From positions 96,018,951-96,082,950 of the forward strand of contig OX393550.1 in NCBI GenBank assembly GCA_947650365.1: 64,000 bases of DNA, read 5' to 3'. The position numbers were made by a program, and so were the translations under genes. The notes beneath the pieces were generated by a model. That model was given only the letters and a program-made list of their open reading frames with translations. It was not told the DNA's origin and made no database searches. Of the stretch, positions 1 through 10,212 are shown piece by piece; the first letter of the stretch is position 1, and every line of letters begins with the position of its first letter. Origin of the DNA: Chamaelirium japonicum (lineage: Eukaryota > Streptophyta > Magnoliopsida > Liliales > Melanthiaceae).

Positions 1-416
1 TGGTCATTTCACCATGATGCATCGGCTAAGTTTTGGCGACTACTCGTCAGCTGAGCATTGGTTATTATTTTATTTGATCATTTTTGTTTTTTTGATTGAC
101 CAGCCATATGGTCAGAGGACAGGATGCCAAATCCAGAGCATAAAAGAGGTCTGGAGATCGTAACGAAGAGATAACTGTTATTTTTATGAAATTCAATAAT
201 CCCATGAACATGACATCAACGACCAACATTCACATGCGCAAAACAAGACAACAACTGGCTTAGGGGGAACTCCATGGTGTTTGTACCGCTACTGGCCGGG
301 AGTCGAACATGCAACCTCTCTAATACGGTAGAAATACCACACGGACAAGAGCCCGTTGGTACTTTACTGGGTCTCTGTCGACGCATTTTACTACAGTGGT
401 TAGGGAGGATATGATC
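1..416. other. Intergenic, no gene seen
   Basis: I see no convincing gene, RNA gene or bounded repeat here. The stretch is of mixed composition, and its short open frames show no recognisable domain. Confidence 0.4.
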
Positions 417-419
417 TTA

Positions 420-731
420 GAGCATCTCCAACTGACTCCTTGACAATGAATTCCTTCGGTACTATAGGCAAAATCTATGGGGCCACCCTGAAAACGGCCC
501 TCCAACGAGCTCTTTGATGTTTTGTCAAGATTGGATTTCCCTACTCCTTGGAAAGTTTTATGATGGGTTCCTTTTGATTTGAATAAAACAATTGTACAAA
601 TGCTATCCATACTATTTAATTTTCTGAAATATTTTTTTTCATTTGTTGTGTTAGTCGAAATGCAAATAAGAGTATTTGATATTTTCAAAAAAATATGGAG
701 AGTGATTTGAAGAAACCATTGGAGTGCCTGT
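420..731. mobile_element. Tourist-like MITE (PIF/Harbinger type)
   Basis: The left end begins gagcatctccaac, a typical plant PIF/Harbinger terminus and the same word that opens the larger Harbinger element at 9533. The right end reads ttggagtgcctgt, an imperfect inverted match. The trinucleotide TTA lies on both sides (417-419 and 732-734), as expected for this superfamily. There is no coding capacity. Confidence 0.5.
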
Positions 732-734
732 TTA

Positions 735-985
735 CTGTAGCAAATTTTTTTTTGGTGTGTAAAATCAACCGTTGGATGGAGGGAATCCAGCGGCTGAGGT
801 CCTTAGGAGGGATTTGGCCGGCATGTATGTACCAACCCAATAGCCAACCATTCGTAAGGGCAATAAAGAGAGTAGTAAATGCTGCCACGTATGCATGGCT
901 GACTATTGGGTTTTGGTTGGCTACGAGGTTGGTTAAATGGTACTTCTCTAGCACTGATCTCATTCTCTCAACTCCCGTATTAGAT
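735..985. repeat. Old MITE remnants shared with 49900-49975 and 2100-2170
   Basis: The part at 735-815 resembles 49900-49975, with a shared phrase around gatggagggaatcca. The part at 830-945 carries inverted copies of the words ccaaccc...tagccaacc and ggttggcta, also seen near 2100-2170 and at the ends of the MITE at 50157. No gene is seen. Confidence 0.35.
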
Positions 986-989
986 GCTA

Positions 990-2079
990 CTAGTAAGAAA
1001 CCCGGGCAATGTCCGAATATTCTTGATGCACTTCATTTGGCAAAGGCGACATCGCAATTGTTCAAAGAAATGTGAAATCTGAAGTGAGTTTGATTCACTT
1101 GTGTGTGTGTGTGATAGAGAGAGAGATTAACATCAAATGACCATAAAATGTCATTGAATGAAAATTTATTATCTTTATGGTAAATTTTAAATGGATTTAA
1201 AACAGAGTTGCGTTCATACACAGAAGAAGAATTCTAGCTTTTTAAAAGACGTCCACGTGTCACAATACGGGAGAGAGACTTCCATGGTTTGTGAAGATCA
1301 CTATTTACGGGGTAATAAAAATCTTATCATAAAATATGTCATAAAAATCTGCCATAATATAAATAAGGATTATTTTGACTTTGCCCCCCAAATTTTGCCT
1401 TTAATTAGACTTTACCCCCCATGTTTTCATTAATTAGACTTTACCCCCCAAAACTAACTGTTCTGTCACTTATTCATCTAAGAGGAAAGATAAACTGATG
1501 GAAAAGAAATAAAATTTTGAGAGGAATGTTAGATTTGGGGTAAAGACTAATTAATGAAAAGATGGGGGGTAAAGTCTAATTCAAGGCAAAATTTGGGGGG
1601 GCAAAGTCAAAATAACCCTATAAAATTATAAATAATTATGAGATAGGGCTGTGTTCACACACCGGCAAGTTCACGATTTCTTTGCCTTCCAAATGACAGA
1701 AGAGAGATTTATGAGGGAGGGAGAGAGAGAGTAATCTGGGGTTGAGAGGATTAAATGATATTAAATTATTATAAATTGCTCATTCTCCTCATAATGCATG
1801 CAAACATCTCCTCATAATCCAATAATGCATGCAAACATCGGGTACATCCCGAGGAAAAAAAACTTTCAAATTTTTTGGTGAGAGGATTATGGAATGGGGT
1901 AAATCAGTAAATGACATTAAATTGTTATAAATGGCTCATTCTCCTCATAATGCATGTAAACATCGGGTACACACAGGGATATCCATGTTCACACAAGGAT
2001 AAGAGATTTTTCTGTCATCAATAGAGCTCCACGTGTCACACCACGGGAGAGAGGGCTCCATTTTAGTATATAGTATAGA
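990..2079 (-). mobile_element. Non-autonomous Helitron (composite)
   Basis: Read on the minus strand, the element starts with TC at a host A-T site (plus strand ...tatagat at 2074-2080). It ends with CTAG at 990-993, preceded by a GC-rich hairpin word containing cattgcccgggtttc. These are standard Helitron hallmarks. The same two ends occur in the short copies at 47125 and 47423. The interior is longer here because other sequences, including a foldback MITE, have inserted. An inner 5'-like end near 1284 suggests that a short Helitron was extended by later insertions. No helicase gene is present. Confidence 0.6.
1367..1618. mobile_element. Foldback MITE nested in the Helitron
   Basis: The arms are long inverted repeats. 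Each contains ttattttgactttgcccccc followed by aaattttgcctt and a tagactttacccccc block. The whole 250 bp folds into one hairpin. The flanks share tataaa, which may be a target duplication. There is no coding capacity and the superfamily is not clear. Confidence 0.6.
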
Positions 2080-3109
2080 TTGGGAGAGAGTATTAAAGAG
2101 TTGCAACAATAGCCAACAACCATGTATGCATGATTGGCTATTGGGTTGGCTATGGGGTTGGTTAAATAATATTTCTTAACTTATGCTTATCACGGGAGAG
2201 ACAAGCTGATAGGACAACTCCATTTGAATGGAATGCTGGCATCTCCTGATTGGCAGGACTAGAGAGAGCATTTTGGCTAGGTCGGTCAATCGGACTGGGT
2301 GGATCAATCAAGGTCTATCCAAATCTGGCCTGAACACTAGGTGGCCCTTCTTAATCCGAACTTGGTCCAAAGTTTTACCATCATGATTAGCCTATTTTAC
2401 TTCTTGGATTTTGGATTGAGTCCGGGTCAGTCTTAAAAAGAGCATTGTAAGAGAAAAACTCATAAAAAAATTTCACTATGCTCCAAAAATTTATAAGTAA
2501 CAATACATCATACAATTTCACTAAAACCTAGCCTCTTTGTATGAACTTAAAATCGTAGGCATACATACAGCTATCAAAACTACAAGATTTCAAACAATAG
2601 CAACTCTCACTAAAAACCAAATTGTACATAACTTTATCTTCTAAATATGCAAAATATATCGAGAGATGATTGTTTAATAAACTAATTAATACACCCTTAC
2701 TATTTCGGATTCGGACCTAAAACGGATCGAGCTTAACATGGTATGAACTCGGTCCGAACTCAAGTTCAAGATGGTAATCATGTCCAAGTTCAACCCAGCC
2801 CACACTCACATAAAGCTTGACCTAAATTCTTTCGGACCGAACATGCGGGTATCAGGCTAGCTTAGCTCAATTGACAGTCCTAATTTTGGCTATCCTGTTG
2901 ATTTGCTGACCTTGCTTACAGCCCGATCGTAGTGTGTCACGCTATCCGTTAAAAAGGTATAACGGGAACTACACTTGCTACATGACGTACGCTGCAATTT
3001 AGCTGCCCCATTATGGCCCTTTTTAAGGGGAAATCACTTGGTGGTTTGTTTCCAGTGTACATTCATTGTATCTCCAAAAGAAAAGAGTGGTGGGGTTATG
3101 TGTAATTTT
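2080..3109. other. Intergenic, repeat scraps
   Basis: A fragment of the ggttggctattgggttggct MITE lies at about 2104-2205. The stretch 2280-2890 is low-complexity sequence rich in cggtccgaact and gggtcagtc words, resembling the hAT-like elements seen elsewhere in the window. No gene is seen. Confidence 0.35.
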
Positions 3110-3635
3110 TTTACTTTTGGGTTTTTATAAATCGCCCCATATAATCTTCTCTATTTTTATATAAAACTTTGTCAAATCAATATTTGCATATAAACCCTTT
3201 GCATCATCCAATATTTATATATCCATCCCTATAGTTAGTTGGCATCCAAAATAAAAAAATATTTCTGAAATATTCCTTCATGCAACTGTTATTTCATTAA
3301 CCTAAAGAAAAAACAACTGATTTATCCATAGTTTTAATTACTTAAATTAACCTATTTTTATTGAACATGGACTTAATCCAAAATAAACACATATATAATC
3401 CAAATTTAACCTCGACCTAATCCGAAGAATTCTCACATTTGAGGGGTGTTTACAGAGTTTAGGTAAAATCTTAAGGATGAAATCAAAAATATTCTCTTGT
3501 TTTGGATGTCAGCTAACTGCAGGATTTAATATGTAATATTTGAATTATTTGAAATGTTTTTATGTAAACATCACTTTTCTAGGGGTGTATATATAAATAG
3601 AGAAGATTGGAGTGGTTGATTTGTAAAAAACTTTT
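3110..3635. mobile_element. AT-rich foldback MITE candidate
   Basis: The left part contains ataatcttctctattttta and the right part contains its inverse, aaatagagaagattgga, near 3595-3615. Flanking T-rich words also face each other. The interior is AT-rich with no gene. Exact ends and target duplication are not resolved. Confidence 0.4.
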
Positions 3636-4204
3636 TTTTTTTTTTGGAGGGGGGTCCATGTACTTGCCTTAATTTCTTTCTGGGTCCAAAGCTACTATAC
3701 TATGTAGGTGTACATGTCATTTATTATTATTGTTGGGGGTTATGTGAACACCCTTATCCGGTAGGTCAGGACCTCTAATTGAAGCACGTACTGTAGCTTC
3801 ATGCTAGGAAGGAGGAAAGGTGGGGTGTTGCTATCAAATTCGCACCCCCCAAATTGACTTAGCACCCCCGCTATTTAATTTGCACCCCACAAATTGACCA
3901 GCACCCCCGACTTAACAAAGAAACAAATGATGAATGTGTCCCTACAATATCCCATACATAATTGATATGTACATCGTGTCGGTCGCTCTTGATCGATTTA
4001 TTGTCGATTGATCCAATCGATATGGTGTGGTCCATGTCGATCGGGATCAACCGACATGTATCACATGGAACCAGCAGTGAGGTGCTTCGACTAACTCACA
4101 GCTCTGTTGGGGATTGAGGAGGGAGGCGGCTGTAATGAGATGTGTTAGACACGGTGTCAGAGAACCAATTGTCTGCTCTTCGTTAGAGTCTATGTCCATG
4201 TATA
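3636..4204. other. Intergenic, no gene seen
   Basis: The stretch contains short C-rich reiterations (cacccccc words at 3840-3910) and a local inverted pattern of gatcgat words around 3985-4050. I recognise no gene or bounded element. Confidence 0.3.
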
Positions 4205-4335
4205 TATATAATTACAGGAGGAGACTCTCCTGAATAACCGATGTTGGACGCAAGTTGTACCTTCTACAACTCGGGGGAGGAAACTTCAACCCACCTTCTG
4301 CTTGGATGCCCCTTTGCGAGGCTGGGTGTACTTGT
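4205..4335 (+). pseudogene. LINE remnant: zf-RVT-like zinc-binding piece
   Basis: The frame from 4241 reads CTFYNSGEETSTHLLLGCPF, which matches the Cys/His zinc-binding domain that follows reverse transcriptase in plant L1-type LINEs (pattern C, then EE-T-HLLL-CPF). The preceding bases fit the usual upstream part only after a shift of frame. Nothing else of the LINE is present nearby, so this is a short decayed scrap. A similar scrap lies at 21565-22400. Confidence 0.5.
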
Positions 4336-4913
4336 GCCAACTTTTCCTCACCAATCTGATGTGGCACGATCAAAGTCGTCAGTTACATCCAGCCTGGTCA
4401 GTGAATCGCACTCTGCCCTGACCAAAAGGGACCGCAGTTATTGAATACCACATTGGGTTGGTGAAAGAAATGTTGGCAAATAGGTTGGCTAAATAGCATT
4501 GCTCCTTTTTGTTTTTCTTCTGATAATTGGGAAGAGCAACGCTGCTTGAACAGTCTGAGGGACAATCCACTTAACGGCTTTAAGGAAAGTCCCACATAGA
4601 TGGTGGCTGGTGGTTTGCAGTGGTGGTCATCGAATGTTGGCATGGGTGATCGCCGGCAACAGCAGTGGCCGAGATGGTGGCCAGCAACAACGACAGGTGA
4701 TGGGCGGCGGCCGAAAGTGGTACATCCCCACTTGGGTTCTTCCCATGGTCACGATTTCGGATCGCCACATGTCGCTCCCCAAATCATCAACGATCGATAG
4801 GGGGACGATCATCAGTTGATAGGAGTCAAATACATCACCTGCTTAATAAACCCCCTTGTGGACGTCCCCTTACGGCCTAGGCTTTGGGATGAGGAAATTT
4901 AACAAAGAGGAAG
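4336..4913. other. Intergenic, no gene seen
   Basis: A MITE end scrap (ggttggctaaatagcatt) lies near 4480, like the ends of the element at 50157. The rest is GC-rich and encodes no recognisable protein. Confidence 0.3.
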
Positions 4914-5208
4914 AGCTGGCATCTCCTGATTTGTGGGACTATGGGCCATGGGATGAACCTACCAAGTTACCAACACCACCGGTTGCCGCCACGACCCCAC
5001 CGGCCACCACCCCCACCAACGACCGTCCACTTGCCGGCCGCCAAGGCCACCACGCCGATCACCGCCCCGTCGGCCACCATCTGCCGCCGTCCATCACCGG
5101 CCCCGTCGTTGCCCACCACCGGCCGCCCTCTGCCACCACCTGCACACGTGGCATCCCCCTAGGGTTCATCTCATGGCTCGTAGTCCCGCCAATCAGGAGA
5201 TGCCAGCT
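4914..5208. mobile_element. MITE with about 45 bp terminal inverted repeats
   Basis: The left arm begins agctggcatctcctgatt, and its inverse aatcaggagatgccagct closes the right arm. The pairing continues through the gggactatgggccatgggatgaacc region with a few mismatches. The interior is GC-rich and built of cc-acc words. It belongs to the same family as the larger element at 50157-51021, so each VTE3 copy has one of these just upstream. No clear target duplication is seen. Confidence 0.6.
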
Positions 5209-5326
5209 AGCTCTCCTCTTCACGTGGCTAGCATATTATTCAAATACACTACATACCCAAGTGGGAAATAAAATTGGTTGGCTGGTCATGGTGTATTAAT
5301 AAGTCCAGTAAGAGGCTGGGAGCTCG

Positions 5327-5333
5327 TATAAAT
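5327..5333 (+). promoter_or_regulatory. Possible TATA box of VTE3 copy 1
   Basis: The word tataaat stands in gctcgtataaatgaac, about 38 bp ahead of the first ATG used in the frame and about 109 bp ahead of the family's usual ATG. The position fits a core promoter. No transcript evidence is available. Confidence 0.4.
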
Positions 5334-5364
5334 GAACCCACAAGGCTCAGGCTTCAGCTATTGA

Positions 5365-7383
5365 GTGATCATCCAAAGGAGCAGATCGAATAGGTTTTGC
5401 CTCTTTGGGTTCTGGCCTCGATCTTTCACCAATCCATGGCTTCTTCCCTCAGGTCCTCCCCCCCCCTCCTCCAGGCCAGCCTCACAGCCAAGGTTCATAC
5501 AACACAAGAAGGAGGCCTTCTGGTTCTACAGGTTCCTCTCCATAGTCTATGACAACACCACCAGCCTCGGCCCTTGGACCGAGGACATGCGGGGCGAGGC
5601 CCTCGAGCCCGCCCACCTCCTCGACCGCCGGCTGAAGGTCGTGGACGTCGGGGGTGGCACCGGCTACGCCACGATGGGGATCGTCAAGAGCGTAGACCCC
5701 AAGAACGTCACGATACTCGACCAGTCGCCGCACCAGCTCGCCAAGGCCAGGCAGAAGGAGGCGCTGAAGGAGTGCACCATCATCGAGGGCGACGCCGAGG
5801 ACCTCCCCTTCCCCACCGACTCCGTCGACCGATATGTTTCCGCCGGAAGGTATGTCTACGCACATAGCTGTATGACACCATAATTTGCTATATTAACTAA
5901 GGCCACTACAAGTATACATTCATATCCAGAAAGAGTAGCATATATCTGTCAGGAGGGACTTGAGCTTTTTGTATTTAGAAAATTAAGGTGTCCTGCAACT
6001 AAAAGTCATCTCTGAAAAAGGACTTATGTAACGACCATTATGCGTTTGCCATTCTCCAGCATCGAGTATTGGCCTGATCCTCAGCGTGGGATCAACGAAG
6101 CATACAGGGTCCTGAAACCTGAAGGATTGGCCTGCGTGATCGGTCCGGTGTACCCGACCTTCTGGCTCTCTCGCTTCTTCGCTGACATGTGGATGCTCTT
6201 CCCTAAGGAGGAAGAGTACATCGACTGGTTCCAAAAGGCTGGATTCGAGGATGTTAAGCTGAAAAGGATCGGACCCAAATGGTACCGTGGCGTGCGCCGC
6301 CATGGTTTGATTATGGGATGCTCGGTGACCGGCGTGAAACCAGTATCTGGGGAGTCTCCTCTTAAGGTTCTCTCGCCCTCCCTCTCTCTCTCTCTCTCTC
6401 TCTTATCGTCGATCTCCTTTGTTTTTCAGATACTTGCACTGTGTGTTTTGTTGATCATTCTATTATATTTTGTTTCAATTAGGGGTGTTCATGGTTCGGA
6501 TTGGTTCAGTTTTTTAAAAAATTTAGATCCGGCTAAATAAAAGATAAGGATTATAGGTTAAATGAAACAATTCGATGTCCTGTTCATATGATGGATCTAT
6601 TGTCAATGACATCTCACACAACAACTCTTTTATTTTTGCATAATGTGGATTTAATTTTGATTTCACATAAGTTGAGTGGCTAGGTTTGAAGAAGAAGAGC
6701 AGTTGTTTCACTCTGTGTATTCAGTCAGTACCTCTCACTGACCACCCATCTCCCATCCACGTGGGCTTTTGGGGTGTTGAGCCCCCATCTCTTGTTCAAA
6801 AATTGTTAAAAAAATACAAAGCAGTGATGACAACCAGCTCTACATGAACTCTCAAACAACCCAAAAGTTGCACAACGGCTATAAAATATGACCGTTCAGC
6901 TATAAAATCAGATTTAGACACGAAGTTAGCGGGTCTGGGTCAGGGTTAAACGGGTTCGGGTCGTAAACGGGTCGACACTATAGACCCGTTTAATAAACGG
7001 GTCGGGTCCAGGTTTAGGGTCTGGACACGGTAGGCCCAGAAAGACCCGTTTAAAATTCAAAGGGTCGGATCGGGTCAGATCTACTCGGAATCCGGTACTG
7101 TAATATATAGTATCAGTGTGTCCATCGGGTTAGGTCGGGTCGAGTCGGATCGGGTCAACTGAATAAACCCGTGTAGCAAATGGGTTTAATGGGTCTTACC
7201 AGGCCTACCCGTTTATAAATGGGTCGGGTATGTGTTTAGGATCTAGACACGATTAGTTAAATGGGTCGGATCCGGGACCGGGTCTAGGGGTTTTGAACAC
7301 GATCCGAAACTAGCACTGACATGAACCCGAACCCAGACGACCCATTGCCTTGCCACCCCTACTCTTAGAGCATACCTTCCAAT

Positions 7384-7414
<31 letters not shown>

Positions 7415-7981
7415 TAATTGGGGAAGGGTTGGTCAACTACCATTATTGAGGAATACTGTTAAAACCCCTATTTGCTAAAGATGACGTGGAAAGATACATG
7501 AACAATTTTAATTTTGGTGATCGAACGGTGTGCAATCACTGGTGTAATGGCTATAATTTTATGTTATTAGATTGTTTATTTATAATCCATACCATAAGCA
7601 GCAAGCCATATCCCATCTACTTGGGATGGACTAATAATTAATTAATGTTTTATAATGTAACTTTTATATTAATCACTCAAATTATTACACAAGAAATTAG
7701 AAAATTATCGCATTTTATCATCTTCGTAACGTAAGTACTCCATGAATTCTTAATATTTTATCACATTTTATCACGAAAATAATCTTCTGACTGAGATTAT
7801 TTGGGATTTTTACTTTTTTTTGCAGCTTGGTCCAAAGGCTGAGGATGTGGAGCAGGCTGTGAATCCATTGACCTTCATCTTTCGATTCCTTTTTGGTAGC
7901 ATTCCAGTGGCATATTACACTTTGCTCCCCATTTACATGTGGATCAAAGATCAGATGGTACCTATTGGTCAGCCCTTATGA
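5365..7981 (+). CDS. VTE3: MPBQ/MSBQ methyltransferase, VTE3-like, copy 1 (altered N-terminus)
   Basis: This encodes 2-methyl-6-phytyl-1,4-benzoquinol methyltransferase, an S-adenosylmethionine enzyme of the plastid inner envelope that methylates precursors of tocopherol and plastoquinone. Exons are 5365-5849, 6060-6366 and 7826-7981. Both introns have GT-AG ends and the joins keep frame, giving about 315 residues. The SAM motif KVVDVGGGTG is at residues 91-100, LDQSPHQL and EGDAEDLPFP follow, GPKWYRGVRRHG is in exon 2, and a hydrophobic tail before IYMWIKDQ is in exon 3. The ATG equivalent to the family start (5436) is out of frame with the enzyme because most of the transit-peptide coding region is missing, so the frame is open only from ATG 5365. 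Conserved residues near NPGHWTEDMRD read SLGPWTEDMRG here. It is a paralogue of 51278-57397. It may be a decaying copy or one with a new N-terminus. The family call is firm, function is not. Confidence 0.85.
6367..7825 (+). other. Intron 2 of VTE3 copy 1 with repeat insertions
   Basis: The 1.46 kb intron shares scraps with intron 2 of copy 2, for example the stretches near 6650-6715 and 7570-7620. It also holds a CT microsatellite (6384-6403), a short piece beginning taggggtgttcatggttcgg at 6480, low-complexity sequence made of gggtcgggt words at about 6930-7375 ending in ttgccacccct (hAT-like), and a C homopolymer at about 7384-7411. Confidence 0.6.
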
Positions 7982-8274
7982 GTGTCTTAATGCATTTCCT
8001 ATTGGTCAGCCCTTATGTGGGTGATGAGGTGTGGCAAGGGAGGGACTGGTTTGTGATAATAAATCAACTTTAGGTTGTAAGCCGCATAGGCCCTAGCTTC
8101 TTTAATGTATTTCCTACTTTATGTATTTTCTACTGGATTATCTATGTAAAACGCATGGGCAGCTGGTTATTTGGTTTGTTTGGCATCCTGATTGATAGCT
8201 TGAGTATCATGCTCAACTATGGTAATGGTAGGAATGGAATGGGGGGAGGGGGATGTGGATGTGTTGTTGCGTCG

Positions 8275-8660
8275 AGTTCGGGTCAAAACTTAAACCCAAA
8301 CCCGATCTGTCCATAAATGGGTTGATCCGACCCGACCCGTTTAACTCGTTTGATAAACAGGACGGATCGGATTGGGTTGGGTCAGGTTGGCTTGGGTTGG
8401 GTCAACAAAACCCATGTAAACCAGTCAAGTTGGACTAAGTTTGATCAGGTCAGGTCGGGTCAGATTGTTAATGTGACACAACCCATTTAGTAAATTGGTC
8501 AAATCGGGCAATCGGGTTATAAGTATAAACTCAAACCCGACCCATTAAATAAACGGATCAGTCGGGTCAACCTATTTATGACCTGAATCTATTTAGGCTA
8601 AACCCAAACCCACTAACTTTTGATCTGGTTCGAGTCGGGTCAAGACTTGCCACCCCTAGA
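8275..8660. mobile_element. Old hAT-like MITE made of gggtcgggt words
   Basis: Low-complexity sequence built from gggtcgggt and acccgaccc words ends in ttgccacccctaga, the inverse of the common hAT-like terminus taggggtggcaa. It is absent from the corresponding flank of VTE3 copy 2 and present in both units A and B, so it arrived before the tandem duplication and after the locus duplication. The left end is unclear. Confidence 0.45.
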
Positions 8661-8899
8661 TATGATGCAGAGGTGGTCATGCATTTGATCCCAAGTGGGG
8701 AACCATCAAACCATATCCAACCACCAAAACTCTCCCAACCCTTAAAGGCTTAAAGCCGGTTGAACATAATGGGCGAGGAAGATGGCTATGGTCTAACCGG
8801 AAGTGAAAAGGTTAGGTATGATGTCTTGAAACACCTGAGCAGGATACCCACCCAAATCACCATAAAGGGATTCACAGAGCATCAGAAGGCTCTCTATGG

Positions 8900-9369
8900 A
8901 AGGGGTGGCAATGGGTCCTGTCGGGTCGGGTTCGTGCCGTGTCTAGTTTCGGGTCATGTCCAAAACCCCTATACCCAGACCCGGTCTGTTTAACTAATCG
9001 TGTCTAGATCCTAAACCCGTACTCGACCCGTTTATAAACGGGTAGACCTAATAAGATCCGTTAGACCCGTTTACCACACGGGTTTACTCAGTTGACCCGA
9101 TCCAACTCGATCCGACCTAACCCGATAGACCCGTTGATACTATATATTACAGTATCAGATTGCGGGTAGACCCGACCCGACTTGACCCGTTGAATTTTAA
9201 ACGGGTCTTCCCGGGTCAACCATGTCCAGACCCTAAATCTGGACCCGACTTGTTTATGAAACGGGTCTATCATGTCGACCCGTTTATGACCCGAACCCGT
9301 TTAGCACCTATCCAGACCTGCTAACTTCGTGTCGGGTCTGCCGTGTCGGGTCCGAAATTACCAGCCCAA
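8900..9369. mobile_element. hAT-like MITE with 8 bp target duplication
   Basis: The 470 bp insert is flanked by ctctatgg on both sides (8892-8899 and 9370-9377). Its ends are aaggggtggcaat and the near inverse attaccagcccaa. Unit B at about 20100 shows the empty site with a single ctctatgg. The interior consists of gggtcgggt words. An 8 bp duplication and a GGGGTG terminus are typical of the hAT superfamily. There is no coding capacity. Confidence 0.8.
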
Positions 9370-9898
9370 CTCTATGGGGTCTTCGATCGGGCTCGGTCGA
9401 AAGTGATACCTTATAGGGTTCTAGGATCCCTCCTGTCCAAATTTTTCTGTAAAAAATTTTCCATGGTTCTTTACCGACGCCTGACTATTTTTCTGTCGAA
9501 TTTTGGCGCCAAGCCCAACAGCATACGGGTTAGAGCATCTCCAACGGGCTCCGAAGCTCGGAGCACCTCCGAAGCAAGTGGGGCCGGCTTTTTGCTGCCA
9601 CCTCATCGGAGACCTCCTTGTTGAGAGGTTCAGCTCCAACGGTCTCCGAACCAGATGTCCGAGCCATTTTGCACCAAACACCCTATCCATTTCCAAGTTA
9701 TCCAAACTCTCCAAATTTACTCCAAACCCCACCCATCTTAATTTTTTTTCCACGCATCAATTTAAATATTAAAAAAATATATAAAATTATAAAAAAATTA
9801 TGAATAACTTATTAAAAAATATATAATACTTTTAACGGTTATATTTATTTTCGTTGGGTATGATCCGCAATGCGGCTCACATATCCACCATAAACAGT

Positions 9899-10155
9899 TC
9901 ATTTCTATCTGTCGGGCACGATCTACGAATCGACACACATTCCAAAAGCTGAACAGATAGATTTCTATCTGTTGGACACGATCTGCGAGATGACACGTAT
10001 TTCAAGGGATAAACTTATAAATTTCTATCCGTTGGGCACGATATGAGAGGTGTCTCGCATTTCAAGAGCCAAACTGATGGATTTCTATCCGTTGGGCACG
10101 GCATGCGAGGTGGCACACATTACCACCACCAACGGATAGATATCTATCCGTTGGA
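9899..10155 (+). repeat. About 60 bp tandem repeats in the Harbinger leader
   Basis: Successive units begin atttctatctgt or atttctatccgt at about 9899, 9960, 10020 and 10080, with a partial unit at 10140. Each contains gggcacgat or a variant followed by a degenerate cacacatt. They sit directly ahead of tctatataaag and the transposase, so they may be promoter repeats, though that role is inferred. Confidence 0.65.
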
Positions 10156-10212
10156 ATTTATTCTATATAAAGATGAGGCTTCTCTTATCACACCATCACA
10201 AATTCAAACTTT

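Larger units (their letters stand above)
7957..9532 (+). repeat. Tandem repeat unit A: 3' end and flank of VTE3 copy 1
   Basis: From the last codons of VTE3 copy 1 onward the sequence is repeated at 11637 with a few per cent difference by eye. The match runs through the stop codon, the 3' flank, the older hAT-like sequence and on to the word agcatacgggtt at 9520-9531. Unit B carries the same landmarks to about 22440, but spread out by insertions. Parts of the flank also match the flank of VTE3 copy 2 (57370-58240), so the flank is ancestral to both loci. Confidence 0.85.

Noticed and set aside
8760-8993. Small gene from 8760 conserved in units A and B and near 58088
   Set aside because: The similarity is that of duplicated DNA flank. 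The frame is broken at 58088 and in unit B, and no domain is recognised.
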